Assembly (NCBI GenBank): GCA_003584625.1
Contig: AP017647.1
Span: forward strand, 683,501-747,500
DNA length: 64,000 nucleotides
Reading direction: 5' to 3'
From: Methanothermobacter sp. MT-2
GTDB lineage: Archaea; Methanobacteriota; Methanobacteria; Methanobacteriales; DSM-23052
Within the stretch, counting starts at the first letter, position 1; the number at the start of each line of letters is the position of its first letter. The position numbers and the translations under genes are program-made. Below, piece after piece: positions 8,068 through 18,002 of the stretch. The notes under the pieces are model-generated. The model was not told the origin of the DNA, did no database searches, and saw nothing but the letters and a program-made list of their open reading frames with translations.

Positions 8068-10314
8068 TTAGTATCTTTTCATGTATTTGAGTTCTTTGAA
8101 TGTTATCATGAGATCTAGGCCTTTTTTGTCTTTGATTGTTAATTTTCCTCCTACTTGGTTTGTGAGGGATTTTATGAGTTGCCATCCTAGTCCTTCCGAT
8201 TTTTGGATTTTGTCTTCTGTGAGGCCTTTGCCATCATCTTTGTAGTGCAATTTTAGTTTTTGGTTTGTCTTTTTTAGTTTGATTTCTGCTTTTGTTGCAT
8301 TTGCGTGTTTTATTGTGTTGGTTAATAGTTCGTTTATTATTAGGCCGAGTGGGAGGCTTGTTTCAATATTTAATGTGATATCTTCAATGTCCGTTGTTAT
8401 ATGGATGTCTGTTGGGTAGGCTTGTAGGGTTTTTGTCACAAGATTTTCTATATAGTCTTTGATTTTCACGCTTGCAAGATCCGTTGACTGGTATAAATGT
8501 TCATGTAGGAGTGCTATGGATTTTATGCGCTCTTTGCTGCCTGAGAGCATGTTTTTGAATTCTTGATTTTTTATTTTACGTTCTTGCATGCCTAGTAGAC
8601 TTGATATGATCTGCAGGTTATTTTTAACACGATGATGTATTTCACGTAAGAGCAGCTCTTTTTCTTTTATGGATTCCTTTAGTGGTGTTATATCATCTAT
8701 TATAGTGATTATCTCATCTTCTAGTCTGCTGAAGTTTATCTTAGCATATAAGATGCTATTATCCTTCCTCTTGATCCTATATTCTCCCGGGACAGGTTGT
8801 TTGATCTTATCTTCTAGGATATCATTGATGTTTTTACCTATGAGTTCCTCTGGTTTATAGCCGAGTATGCTCACCATCCTGTTAGAGTCTTGGATTTTAA
8901 GATCCTTGTCCAGTGAGAGGATGATACTTGGGGCTGTGTTGAATATGCCCCTGTATCTTCTCTCGCTTTCTTCAAGCTTCCTTTGCACATGGTAAAGTTT
9001 TGTCATGTCCTCAGCTGCGATAATAGCCCCTTTGAACTCTCCATTTTCATAGATTGGCCTGGCGGTCATTTGCATTATCTTCTCATTACCTTTACATGTG
9101 ATAACCCTGCCAGTGATAGTATAACCCTCATCTTCCCTGATGTGCTTGAAGTATTTTTTCTCTCTTTCAAGTCGTTCATTGGCAGGCACGAAATTCAAGA
9201 ACCAATTTTTACCCTTAACATCCTCTTCATTACCTTCCAGTATCTCAAGACCCCTCCTATTTATATATTGTATCTGGGCTTTATCATCTAGGAATATGAG
9301 GCCCCATGCTGCGATTTCAAGGTATAATTCAGCCCGGTTTTTCTCGGCATTCAAATCTTCAATAAGCTTCCTATTTTCAACTAGGGCGATATGGTGTCGT
9401 CCAACAGCAAAATATAATATTACAAGGAATGCTAGTGCAAAACCTTGCGCTGTTTTAATGTTGAAATTGAAAATTACAAACAAGAATATTATAAAAAGGA
9501 ATAATATGAAGAAGTCTGGGAAATGTTCCATTATCCATGCACGTTTTTGTGAATATACTGGCTTTTCAAAATCTTCAAGTCTAAATTCAACAGTTGACAA
9601 TGTTAATAATAGGTAGCCTATTATCCATCCAACGTCGAGTAGGCAGCCACTATAATAGAATCCATAAAATTCTCCAGCGGCAAATAGAAGATCGCTCAAA
9701 AGTAAAATTATCATAGCAGCAAGGAATATGTTAATGGCCCGAGATTTCACCGCACCAATCTTGTTGATAATGAAGTCTACAAGGATAAATAGAACTATGG
9801 AACCTCCTATAATGTAAATTGCAGAAAATAAAACTTCAATTGGAGATCCGCCAGCAAGTATAACGGGTTTAAGAAGGAATATCCATACTATCGTGGCTAT
9901 GGCCGCCGATATTATGCAAAAATCGAATATGGCCTTAAATTTATCAGTTTTCCTCTCTACTGGGATGATGAGAAGTCCAAGGCCAAAAAAAGGATAATAT
10001 AATATGTATAATATGTCTGCTATGGATGGGAATGGTTCCTGACCCAAAAACTCAAGGATGAACCATGCAACATCTCCAAGCGCCAAGAAGAACAAACCAA
10101 GGCCCAAAAATAAAAATGTGGGATAATACTTCTGGTAAACCCTCTTTGAATAAATGGCGAGATAAAAGAACGCGAAAGATGCTATAAACGCCGTGACAAA
10201 GGTTATAACATTTATGATAGGAATTCGTAAACTAAGAGGTAAAAGAAACGCGCCAAAGGAAACCAACAACATTATAATGGCATAAAGATAAACCTTCTTA
10301 TACATACCCATCAA
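8068..10314 (-). CDS. Membrane sensor histidine kinase with two PAS domains (HisKA_2 type)
   Basis: A 748-residue protein. Residues about 1-300 hold eight or nine hydrophobic helices in a MASE-like sensor. PAS 1 is at about 315-435 (WGLIFLDDKAQIQYINRRG) and PAS 2 at about 450-545 (PSIILSLDKDLKIQDSN). The phosphoacceptor is in the HisKA_2 box REIHHRVKNNLQ. The ATPase has the N box INELLTNTIKHA, G1 DDGKGL and G2 GLGWQLI. No response regulator gene is adjacent, which is common in methanogens. It heads an operon with an ABC importer, so it may respond to the transported solute (inference). Confidence 0.93.
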   Translation of the reverse strand: MMGMYKKVYLYAIIMLLVSFGAFLLPLSLRIPIINVITFVTAFIASFAFFYLAIYSKRVYQKYYPTFLFLGLGLFFLALGDVAWFILEFLGQEPFPSIADILYILYYPFFGLGLLIIPVERKTDKFKAIFDFCIISAAIATIVWIFLLKPVILAGGSPIEVLFSAIYIIGGSIVLFILVDFIINKIGAVKSRAINIFLAAMIILLLSDLLFAAGEFYGFYYSGCLLDVGWIIGYLLLTLSTVEFRLEDFEKPVYSQKRAWIMEHFPDFFILFLFIIFLFVIFNFNIKTAQGFALAFLVILYFAVGRHHIALVENRKLIEDLNAEKNRAELYLEIAAWGLIFLDDKAQIQYINRRGLEILEGNEEDVKGKNWFLNFVPANERLEREKKYFKHIREDEGYTITGRVITCKGNEKIMQMTARPIYENGEFKGAIIAAEDMTKLYHVQRKLEESERRYRGIFNTAPSIILSLDKDLKIQDSNRMVSILGYKPEELIGKNINDILEDKIKQPVPGEYRIKRKDNSILYAKINFSRLEDEIITIIDDITPLKESIKEKELLLREIHHRVKNNLQIISSLLGMQERKIKNQEFKNMLSGSKERIKSIALLHEHLYQSTDLASVKIKDYIENLVTKTLQAYPTDIHITTDIEDITLNIETSLPLGLIINELLTNTIKHANATKAEIKLKKTNQKLKLHYKDDGKGLTEDKIQKSEGLGWQLIKSLTNQVGGKLTIKDKKGLDLMITFKELKYMKRY

Positions 10315-10430
10315 AACCTTGTATCTCTATGAATCATTTTACCTAGATTTCATCAGCACACAGATTTGTATTACACTTTTCTATAATCCACTATAAATAA
10401 TAAAGTAGAGGGTTTCCTCGGTGAAAAATC

Positions 10431-12071
10431 ATGGCACTGCCAATACTTAAAGATATTGTTATCATCTTCGGCTTGGCCTTCCTTGTGCTCATCCTATTCC
10501 AGAAGGTGAAAATGCCCACTATAGTTGGATTTTTCATCACAGGGATGATAGCAGGCCCCCAAGTACTTGGACTCGTCCAGGATACAGAACAGATAAGACT
10601 AATGGCCGAAGTAGGAGTTATACTATTATTATTTACAATTGGCCTTGAACTTTCAACTGAAAAATTCGGCGAATTCAAACGCACAGCACTACTTGGAGGC
10701 ACGCTCCAGATACTCCTGACAATAATCATAATATTAATCATACTATCCAAGGTTGGGTTAAATTTTGGAAAGGCATTATTCATAGGCTTTCTAGTTTCGC
10801 TCAGCAGCACAGCTGTCGTTTTAAAGGTTTTGCAGGATTCTGAGCAGATAGAATCTCCACATGGGATGGTGTCAACCTCAATATTAATATTCCAGGATCT
10901 TGCAGCAGTACCCATGATATTACTCGTACCGGTGCTTGCAGGAGCCAATAAGGGGATAACACTCCCAAGTGTGATATTAAAAGGGGCTATTATCATAGCA
11001 TTCACATTAATCGCCTCAAAATATATCATACCAAGGATTTTGCATTTAGCGGCAAAAACCAAAAACAGAGAATTATTCCTGGTAACGGTTATATTTGTCT
11101 GCGCTTCTGTAACATGGCTTACAAGCGAAGCCGGATTATCACCAGCCCTAGGAGCTTTCATAGCAGGTTTCATGGTAGCCCAAACAGACTATGCCCACAG
11201 GGCCCAAGGGATAATTCTACCATTCGAAGAAATACTCTTAAGCTTCTTCTTCGTGTCTCTTGGAATGCTAGTAGACCTTAACTTTCTGTTCACACATTAT
11301 ACCCTGATCTTGGCTGGTGTCGCCATTGTTATCTTCATAAAATTTCTCATTAACAATGTGGTAGGTTTCCTGCTTGGATATTCTATTAGGGTTATGGTAC
11401 TCGTGGCCCTTATGTTATCACAGATTGGGGAATTCTCATTTATCATATCTGAAAGCGGATTAAGGTATGGTCTTATAGACAGTGTAACATTTCAGGGTCT
11501 TCTTTTAGTTTCTGTTGTGACTATGGCTCTGACACCCTTTGTTATCATGGCTTCGCCGCATATAGCTGATCGTTTTATGAAATTCCCATTACCAAGAAAG
11601 GTTAGAAGGGGAAGATATTATGAAAAACCTGCGAAACTCCCAGAGGATCATCTTATCATCATAGGCACGGGTTTAACAGGTCAAAAACTTGTGAATATGG
11701 CTGATGAGAACAACATACCATATGTTGGAGTTGACATAAATCCAGAGGTTGTTAATAGGCTCAAAGATGAAGGATACAATATATATTATGGTGATGCAAC
11801 CCACCTTAATGTTTTAAAACATTTTAATGTCTCCGAAGCGGCTGTGATGGTTGTGGCTATAACAGATTATGATTCAACAGTCCATGTTGTACATGAAGCA
11901 CGCCACTTAAACCCTCTTATGAAAATAATAGTCAGAATCAGAGGATTCGAAGACGAGGAACCACTCTACAGGGCCGGGGCAGATATCGTGATCTCGGAGA
12001 AAAGAGAAGCCACAAAAAGGATAACAGAGGAGATATTCACATGCTACAAGGACATCTGCAAACTAGAATAA
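10431..12071 (+). CDS. CPA2-family cation/proton antiporter with TrkA-N domain (Kef-type)
   Basis: A 546-residue protein. Residues about 1-385 form 12-13 membrane helices of the monovalent cation:proton antiporter-2 family (SLSSTAVVLKVLQDS and the IFQDLAAVP segment). A C-terminal Rossmann TrkA-N domain follows (LIIIGTGLTGQKL and later YYGDATHLNVL), expected to bind NAD(H) or nucleotide and gate transport of K+ or Na+. ATG at 10431 has GGTGA 6 nt upstream. Its 3' end overlaps the Ogt gene by 31 bp, suggesting translational coupling. Confidence 0.92.
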   Translation: MALPILKDIVIIFGLAFLVLILFQKVKMPTIVGFFITGMIAGPQVLGLVQDTEQIRLMAEVGVILLLFTIGLELSTEKFGEFKRTALLGGTLQILLTIIIILIILSKVGLNFGKALFIGFLVSLSSTAVVLKVLQDSEQIESPHGMVSTSILIFQDLAAVPMILLVPVLAGANKGITLPSVILKGAIIIAFTLIASKYIIPRILHLAAKTKNRELFLVTVIFVCASVTWLTSEAGLSPALGAFIAGFMVAQTDYAHRAQGIILPFEEILLSFFFVSLGMLVDLNFLFTHYTLILAGVAIVIFIKFLINNVVGFLLGYSIRVMVLVALMLSQIGEFSFIISESGLRYGLIDSVTFQGLLLVSVVTMALTPFVIMASPHIADRFMKFPLPRKVRRGRYYEKPAKLPEDHLIIIGTGLTGQKLVNMADENNIPYVGVDINPEVVNRLKDEGYNIYYGDATHLNVLKHFNVSEAAVMVVAITDYDSTVHVVHEARHLNPLMKIIVRIRGFEDEEPLYRAGADIVISEKREATKRITEEIFTCYKDICKLE

Positions 12072-12538
12072 CACCCAAGAAAACTCCAATCGGAACAATC
12101 CATATACTCTGGCATATAAAAGATAACAGACCAGTCATATACAAGGTCATCTTACCCGGAAATCTAAATAGAAAGGTAAAATTTACCAGCCTACCCTTAA
12201 AGACTGTGAAGATGGAGAACCTTGCATTGGACCTTTGCTCAAAATTCCAAAGAAAAGTTTTAAATACAGTCTACAAGATACCGGCCGGTTTTGTAAGTAC
12301 CTATGCTTGTATAGCGAAGAAACTTTCAACAAGTCCTAGAAGTATAGGAAGAGCCCTCGCCACAAACCCCTTCCCTATCATCGTACCATGCCATAGGATC
12401 GTGAAATCTGATGGAAGCCTTGGAGGATACCAAGGCAAAGCATGGATGAAAAAAAGACTACTAGAAACTGAGGGTATAAAATTTGATGAAAATAATATAA
12501 TAGACAAAAACAAAATCCTTCGAGAGGTGAAAAGTTGA
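12041..12538 (+). CDS. ogt: Methylated-DNA--protein-cysteine methyltransferase (Ogt/MGMT)
   Basis: A 165-residue DNA repair protein that transfers the alkyl group from O6-alkylguanine to its own Cys. The active-site motif is IIVPCHRIVKSDG, preceded by the helix-turn-helix region STSPRSIGRALATNP with the Arg finger. Length agrees with archaeal Ogt. The N-terminus overlaps the antiporter gene by 31 bp; a shorter start inside this region is possible but no better one is obvious. It overlaps the next gene by 4 bp. Confidence 0.92.
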   Translation: MLQGHLQTRITPKKTPIGTIHILWHIKDNRPVIYKVILPGNLNRKVKFTSLPLKTVKMENLALDLCSKFQRKVLNTVYKIPAGFVSTYACIAKKLSTSPRSIGRALATNPFPIIVPCHRIVKSDGSLGGYQGKAWMKKRLLETEGIKFDENNIIDKNKILREVKS

Positions 12539-13026
12539 AAAAATATCTAATACTCCTTCTTGTAATCTTGGCCACAGGTTGTATCTTCAAGGGACATTAT
12601 GAAGGTTCTGGGATATCATTTGATTATCCAATGGGCTGGGTAACTGGCACAGTAATGGATCTTCCAGGCGCCATTGTAGTTGTCGAAGACATCTCACGCG
12701 AAAGCACGGTTTTCATATTCAAAGAAAAAGCAAACACCACCCTAGAAGAAAGATACTTGGAATACACCCAGAAAATGTCAAGAGAACTTTCAGAATACTG
12801 TTACAAACAAATATCCAACAGGACTCTCACGGTAGATGGTTCAAAGGCCTATGAAATAGTATATACTTTTGGCTGCGATCAAACCCAGACAAGAGAACAG
12901 ACCCGAACAGTAATCTTACAAAAAGGAGACTACTTTTATATCATAGAGTGTAAAACCACTCCAGAGAATTTTAAAAGTGAAAATCCAAACTTTGATATTA
13001 TCATCAACAGCCTAGATATACTCTAA
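12535..13026 (+). CDS. PsbP-like predicted lipoprotein
   Basis: A 163-residue secreted protein starting at TTG that overlaps the Ogt stop codon (TTGA). The signal sequence KKYLILLLVILATGC ends in a lipobox-like Cys, so lipid anchoring at the membrane is likely. The mature part (GISFDYPMGW, a VFIFKEKANTTLEERYLEYTQ-like stretch, then a final FDIIINSLDIL) resembles PsbP-like proteins often seen in methanogens. No enzymatic residues are recognised. Gene order suggests an operon with antiporter and Ogt, although a functional link is unclear. Confidence 0.75.
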   Translation: MKKYLILLLVILATGCIFKGHYEGSGISFDYPMGWVTGTVMDLPGAIVVVEDISRESTVFIFKEKANTTLEERYLEYTQKMSRELSEYCYKQISNRTLTVDGSKAYEIVYTFGCDQTQTREQTRTVILQKGDYFYIIECKTTPENFKSENPNFDIIINSLDIL

Positions 13027-13541
13027 TCTATCACCTTAAAGGCCTCTTCTATGCTCACCCTAGGTGGTGGTGATGGTTTCTCAGCAGGATAACCCACTGG
13101 TAGAAGCGTTACAGGTCTTAGAGTGGATGGGATATCCAATATTCCGGCTACGAGTCTTTCATCGAATGCTCCGATCCAGCAAGCTCCGAGGCCGAGTTCA
13201 TGGATTTCAAGCAGCATGTTCTCAACTGATGCGGCGACATCAAAAAGACAGTAAAGGTTTCTTCCACGTTCACCATAGCCTAGGGCGGATCTTTCGAGGT
13301 CGGCGCATGCAACGATAACAATAGGAGCCTCTGCTATGGATGGTTGGCCATAGGCTGCCTTTGAAAGTTCATTTTTGAGTTGAGGGTTTTTAACGATTAG
13401 GAATTTTCTACTTTGGAGGTTGCCTGCAGATGGAGCCCATCTTGCGGCTTCCATTATCTTCTCAAGATGTTCCTCGGGTATATCCTTCCTTTTAAATTTC
13501 CTTATACTCCTTCTCTCCTTGATAGTTTCCAAAAGACTCAT
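13023..13541 (-). CDS. Nitroreductase-family flavoprotein
   Basis: A 172-residue FMN enzyme with the family start LETIKERRSIRKFKRKDIP, the WAPSAGNLQSRKFLIV motif that binds FMN, and GLGACWIGAFDE near residues 125-137. Such proteins transfer electrons from NAD(P)H or F420H2-like donors to quinones, nitro compounds or other acceptors; the substrate here is unknown. ATG at 13541 is preferred over an upstream start because GGGGTG lies 6 nt before it. It is convergent with the lipoprotein gene, overlapping by 4 bp. Confidence 0.9.
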   Translation of the reverse strand: MSLLETIKERRSIRKFKRKDIPEEHLEKIMEAARWAPSAGNLQSRKFLIVKNPQLKNELSKAAYGQPSIAEAPIVIVACADLERSALGYGERGRNLYCLFDVAASVENMLLEIHELGLGACWIGAFDERLVAGILDIPSTLRPVTLLPVGYPAEKPSPPPRVSIEEAFKVID

Positions 13542-13781
13542 CAAAACACCCCAAAGATCTATTATATACAAACTAATATATAATCCCCGCACTTTTTACA
13601 ATGGAAAACATTGAAAATCCCCCACCCCATGATAAAATTCATACAATTTGTGATAATTGCAAATAAACAAAAAATATTAGGGGGGCCTCAACACGCAAAA
13701 AATGGCAAATCTAACATTCTATGAAACCTTATTCCCAGGAAAAAAACAATTAAATAATATTATTTATAATAAATTTCTGTC

Positions 13782-16280
13782 ATGATCCAAAGGATACTAG
13801 AAAGATTCAAAGAAGATAGGAGATTCAAGGATGCTATCGAACACATAGAGACCATACCAGGAAGGAAAGCAAAATATACTAGAGTCGGTGGTCTGCCAGA
13901 GAATATAAAAGGATACCTACTAGAAAATGGGATGAAACTTTACCATCACCAGGCTAGGGTTCTTGAATATATCCGTAATGGTATGAATGTTATCATAACA
14001 ACTCCAACAGCTTCGGGTAAAACATTGGCATTTAACCTTCCAATAATGGAAAAACTAACCCATGATGAGAATGCAACAGCTCTCTACATATACCCTGCCA
14101 AGGCCCTATCCAACGACCAATTAAAAGTTTTAAAGGAGTTGGAATCCGAGCTTGGGCTGAAATTGAATCCAAGTGTTTATGATGGTGACACGCCAAAAAA
14201 TAAACGGCCTTGGATAAGAGCGAATGCAAGGATTGTTATAACTAACCCTTATCAACTTCACAGGATTCTGCCATGGCACCGACAATGGCATCGATTCTAT
14301 AAAAACTTGAAATTTATAGTTGTAGACGAAGCACACCAATATCGCGGCGTCTTCGGATCAAACGTGGCATTCCTCATAAGGAGGCTTAAAAGAATCTGTA
14401 ACTACTATGGCTCCGATCCACAATTTATAGTTTCAAGCGCAACCCTTGCAAACCCCCAAGAGTTCGCGGAGAAACTCATAGGCGAAAAATTCAAATTAGT
14501 TTCAAAGGACACTTCACCATCTGGAAAAAAACACTTCATACTCTACAATCCCTCCAAGAAGAAAGAACAACTATCAACGCACCAAGAAACCAAGAACATA
14601 CTATCATACCTTGTATTTAACAGGTTGCAGTGTCTTTGCTTCACAGTCTCGAGGAGGATGGCCGAGCTCATAGCACGTTGGACAAGAGAAGAACTCGACA
14701 AAAAGAAAAAGGAGCTCGTATACCGCGTAACAGCATACCGTGCAGGTTACAGGCCCGAAGACAGGCGAAAAATAGAAGAGGGCTTGAGAAGTGGGGAACT
14801 TTTAGGTGTTAGCGCGACAAACGCCCTAGAACTTGGCATAGACATAGGATCTTTAGATGCGGTTATAATATCAGGGTATCCTGGGACTATGATATCTACT
14901 TGGCAGCAGGCCGGCCGTGCAGGTAGAAAAGAGAACGATTCTATCATAGTACTTGTGGCTTTTGAAAATCCACTAGACCAGTATCTTATGAAGAATCCAT
15001 CATTTATTTTTGAAAAGTCTCATGAGAATGCTATAATAGACCTTAAAAACAGGTTTATACTTAGGAATCAGATAGCATGTGCTGCAAGCGAACTACCCTT
15101 GAATCTTGAAGATTTTTTTGAGCATGACTTTAACTTGAAGGTTATAGCAGAGATGTTAAAGGATGGTGAACTTACTATAACAGATCATGGCCTCGTATAT
15201 AGTGGAGGAGGCGATCCTCAGTTTATTTATGGGCTTGATCAGATATCAGATGATAATTTCACAGTCTTGGATAATGGTAGGGTTCTTGAGAGGATGGATA
15301 GGGCGCATGCTTATCGTGAAGCCCATGAAGGTGCGGTGCTCATAAATCGTGGGGACACCTATACAGTGGATGAATTCGATTTGAAGAGGCGCAGGATCCA
15401 TGTTACAAAAAAGAGTGTGGATTATCATACGCAGGCCTTTAAAAGGATTGATCTTAAAGTTAAAAGGGTTTTGAGAAAGAGGAGATTTCAGGGTTTAGAT
15501 TTGTATTTTGGGGAGGTTGAAGTTACAGAGGATTATTATCTTTATCGTGTGATGGCTTATAGTAAAGTTCTTGGAACTTTTCCGTTGGTTTTGCCGCCTT
15601 TAAAGTTTAGGTCAACCGCTCTCTGGTTCACCATCTCAGAGGAACTTGAGGGGAAGATTAGGGATGAGTTTGGTGATGAGGCTTTTGAGGGTGGTTTGCA
15701 TGGTTGTGAACATGCTATTATTTCATTGTTCCCTTTACATGTGCTTTGTGATCGTATGGATATTGGTGGTTTGTCAACTTCTCATCATACTGATACTGGT
15801 GCGGCTACAATATTCATTTATGATGCTTTTGAGGGTGGTATAGGATTGGCTGAGAAGGCTTTTGCATTATTTGAGGATGTTATCGCTTCGACTTTTGAGC
15901 TTGTGGATTCTTGTGGCTGTGTTGATGGTTGTCCTTCTTGTATATATTCTCCTAAGTGTGGTAATGATAATAAACCATTGCATAAGGAGGCTACTAGGAG
16001 TTTACTTGCATATTTGGATAGTGTGACTAGTGGAGGCTTTTTGATGGATGTTGAGATTGGGGTGGGTGAGGATATTGATTTGGAGGTTGAGGGTGTGTAT
16101 TCTGAGGTTTATTCTCTTTATAGAAGTGGTAAGTTTGCTGAGGCGAAGTTGAAGCTCCATGATGTGCTTGAGAAGAATCCTGGGGATGCGAGGGCATGGT
16201 ATCTTATGGGTGCTATTCTTACAAGGCAAGGGGAAAAGGAGATGGCGGCGTACTTCCATGGAATGGCTAGGAGAGGTTGA
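13782..16280 (+). CDS. DEAD/DEAH-box helicase with MZB/DUF1998-type zinc domain and C-terminal TPR
   Basis: An 832-residue superfamily 2 helicase. Motif I is TPTASGKT, motif II VDEAHQY, motif [11 protein letters not shown] and motif [11 protein letters not shown]. After the two RecA domains comes a region related to YprA/Hrq1 helicases, with a four-Cys cluster [17 protein letters not shown] near residues 708-724 that should bind zinc. The last 60 residues form a TPR unit ([20 protein letters not shown]). A role in DNA repair or replication restart is inferred from the family. The TPR tail is an uncommon addition. Confidence 0.92.
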   Translation: MIQRILERFKEDRRFKDAIEHIETIPGRKAKYTRVGGLPENIKGYLLENGMKLYHHQARVLEYIRNGMNVIITTPTASGKTLAFNLPIMEKLTHDENATALYIYPAKALSNDQLKVLKELESELGLKLNPSVYDGDTPKNKRPWIRANARIVITNPYQLHRILPWHRQWHRFYKNLKFIVVDEAHQYRGVFGSNVAFLIRRLKRICNYYGSDPQFIVSSATLANPQEFAEKLIGEKFKLVSKDTSPSGKKHFILYNPSKKKEQLSTHQETKNILSYLVFNRLQCLCFTVSRRMAELIARWTREELDKKKKELVYRVTAYRAGYRPEDRRKIEEGLRSGELLGVSATNALELGIDIGSLDAVIISGYPGTMISTWQQAGRAGRKENDSIIVLVAFENPLDQYLMKNPSFIFEKSHENAIIDLKNRFILRNQIACAASELPLNLEDFFEHDFNLKVIAEMLKDGELTITDHGLVYSGGGDPQFIYGLDQISDDNFTVLDNGRVLERMDRAHAYREAHEGAVLINRGDTYTVDEFDLKRRRIHVTKKSVDYHTQAFKRIDLKVKRVLRKRRFQGLDLYFGEVEVTEDYYLYRVMAYSKVLGTFPLVLPPLKFRSTALWFTISEELEGKIRDEFGDEAFEGGLHGCEHAIISLFPLHVLCDRMDIGGLSTSHHTDTGAATIFIYDAFEGGIGLAEKAFALFEDVIASTFELVDSCGCVDGCPSCIYSPKCGNDNKPLHKEATRSLLAYLDSVTSGGFLMDVEIGVGEDIDLEVEGVYSEVYSLYRSGKFAEAKLKLHDVLEKNPGDARAWYLMGAILTRQGEKEMAAYFHGMARRG

Positions 16281-16331
16281 ATCCCATACTATGATTTTTT
16301 TTAGGTTGAAATTTTTCTTTTTGACACCCAA

Positions 16332-16359
16332 ATCGACATGTATTTATATGCATGTCGAT
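16332..16359. promoter_or_regulatory. Inverted-repeat operator embracing the TATA box of the tup operon
   Basis: The half-sites ATCGACATG (16332-16340) and CATGTCGAT (16351-16359) are perfect inverted repeats of 9 bp. The 10-bp spacer TATTTATATG contains the only good TATA box upstream of tupA. A dimeric regulator bound here would cover the TBP site, so repression is the simplest reading. Tungstate- or molybdate-dependent control is an inference from the downstream genes. Confidence 0.75.
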
Positions 16360-16381
16360 AGATTACATCAAGGTGATAAAA

Positions 16382-17230
16382 TTGAACAAAACCCTAATAG
16401 CCACCATAATAATCATCCTAGTAACAATAGTAGGAATATACCAGCTAAGCAACCCTAAAAAAGAAATCCTTAGAATATCCACAACAACAAGCCTCGAAGA
16501 CACAGGATTGCTCGAAGAACTCGAAGCCAAATTCGAAAAAGAGTATCCCAACATAGACGTTCAAATAGTATCAGGAGGAACCGGAATAGCCATAGAACGT
16601 GGAAAAAAAGGAGACGCGGACCTAATAATAGTCCATGACAAAAAAAGAGAAGAGGAATTCATAAATGAAGGCTACGGGACGAAAAGATACCCATTCGCCT
16701 ACAACTACTTCTACATAGTCGGCCCAAAAGACGACCCGGCAAAAATCAACGAAACAAAAACCGCGCAAGAAGCATTCCAAAAAATACTCACAGAAGCGCA
16801 AAAGAATCCTCAAGTAAAATTTGTATCAAGGGGCGATAATTCAGGAACACACACAAGAGAAATAAAAATCTGGAACAAAACCGGCATAGATTACAACAAA
16901 ATAAAAGAGAGTCCATGGTATATTGAAACCGGCAGTGGAATGGCCGACACTCTCAGAGTAGCCGATGAAAAACAAGCCTACACAATCACAGACTCCGGAA
17001 CCTACCTAGCATACAAAAACCAACTAAACCTCACAGTCTATATTAGCAATGACAGCGACCTTCTTAACGTTTACAGTGCAATACCCATAAACCCAGAAAA
17101 GATAAAAGGAACAAACTATGACGCCGCCATGAAATTCATAAACTTCCTACTAAGCAAAGAAGGACAAAAAATCATAAGCCAATACGGCGAAGACAAATAT
17201 GGGAAACCACTATTCACACCACTCTCCTAA
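16382..17230 (+). CDS. tupA: Tungstate-type ABC transporter substrate-binding protein (TupA family)
   Basis: A protein of about 282 residues with an N-terminal hydrophobic anchor (TLIATIIIILVTIVGIYQL), then the TupA signature LRISTTTSLEDTGLLEELE and VSGGTGIAIERGKKGDADLIIVH, where the TTT and GTG segments bind the oxyanion. A later SRGDNSGTHTREIKIW segment is also diagnostic. TTG at 16382 is chosen since GGTGAT lies 5 nt upstream. The family imports tungstate (molybdate less often), which this type of organism needs for formylmethanofuran dehydrogenases. Confidence 0.92.
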   Translation: MNKTLIATIIIILVTIVGIYQLSNPKKEILRISTTTSLEDTGLLEELEAKFEKEYPNIDVQIVSGGTGIAIERGKKGDADLIIVHDKKREEEFINEGYGTKRYPFAYNYFYIVGPKDDPAKINETKTAQEAFQKILTEAQKNPQVKFVSRGDNSGTHTREIKIWNKTGIDYNKIKESPWYIETGSGMADTLRVADEKQAYTITDSGTYLAYKNQLNLTVYISNDSDLLNVYSAIPINPEKIKGTNYDAAMKFINFLLSKEGQKIISQYGEDKYGKPLFTPLS

Positions 17231-17256
17231 AAATCTTCCCAGTGGGTGATGCGAAT

Positions 17257-17943
17257 TTGAACGAAATACTACAAGGCATCCTAGAAGCATTAGAACTCAT
17301 AATAACACTAAACCCAGAAGTCATTGATATAACATCACGCACACTGATGATCTCATTATCATCAACACTATTCGCATCACTCATCGCAGTACCCACAGGG
17401 GCAATAATACACTTTAAAGAATTCAAGGGCAAAAGAGCCATCATAAACCTAATCCAAACACTATACAGTATACCCACAGTACTAGTAGGATTACTTGTAT
17501 TCATGCTCATCTCAAAATCCGGACCCCTAGGCTCCCTAAATCTTCTATTCACCCCAGGGGGCATGATACTTGCACAGGCAATCCTGATTTCGCCATTGAT
17601 AACAGGTTTCACTATAACAGCGCTTAAAGGAGTTGGCAGCGAAATCGTGGATCTTGCACGATCGCTAGGAGCTACAGAATACCAGACACTAGTCACCTTA
17701 ATAAGTGAAGCCAGATACGCTATAGTAGCCGCTATAATCCTTGGTTTTGGCAGGGCAATATCAGAGGTTGGTATAGCTATAATGATCGGTGGGAACATAA
17801 GAGGCTACACAAGGGTTATAACAAGTGCAATGTCCCTTGAAACTTCTAAAGGAAACCTTGAACTTTCAATAGCCCTTGGGATAATACTACTCCTAATTTC
17901 GCTCATGGTAAACACGCTACTCAATTATTTCCAGGAAAGATAG
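17257..17943 (+). CDS. tupB: Tungstate-type ABC transporter permease (TupB family)
   Basis: A protein of about 228 residues with five or six membrane helices. The EAA loop is present as DLARSLGATEYQTLVTLISEA. The segment GRAISEVGIAIMIGGNIRGYTRVITSAM is characteristic of TupB permeases. TTG at 17257 is preferred over GTG at 17242 because GGTGAT lies 5 nt before it, exactly as for tupA. It follows tupA by 26 bp. The ATPase gene is not next but 1.6 kb downstream, beyond a TrkH gene. Confidence 0.9.
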   Translation: MNEILQGILEALELIITLNPEVIDITSRTLMISLSSTLFASLIAVPTGAIIHFKEFKGKRAIINLIQTLYSIPTVLVGLLVFMLISKSGPLGSLNLLFTPGGMILAQAILISPLITGFTITALKGVGSEIVDLARSLGATEYQTLVTLISEARYAIVAAIILGFGRAISEVGIAIMIGGNIRGYTRVITSAMSLETSKGNLELSIALGIILLLISLMVNTLLNYFQER

Positions 17944-18002
17944 TAGGACATCTCAGAGCATAGGTTGAGACATAATTTGGAGGCAGCCCATAAACTTTAT
18001 AA

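Noticed and set aside
17214-17798. Long minus-strand frame opposite tupB
   Set aside because: No ribosome site and no motifs; tupB on the other strand is well supported.
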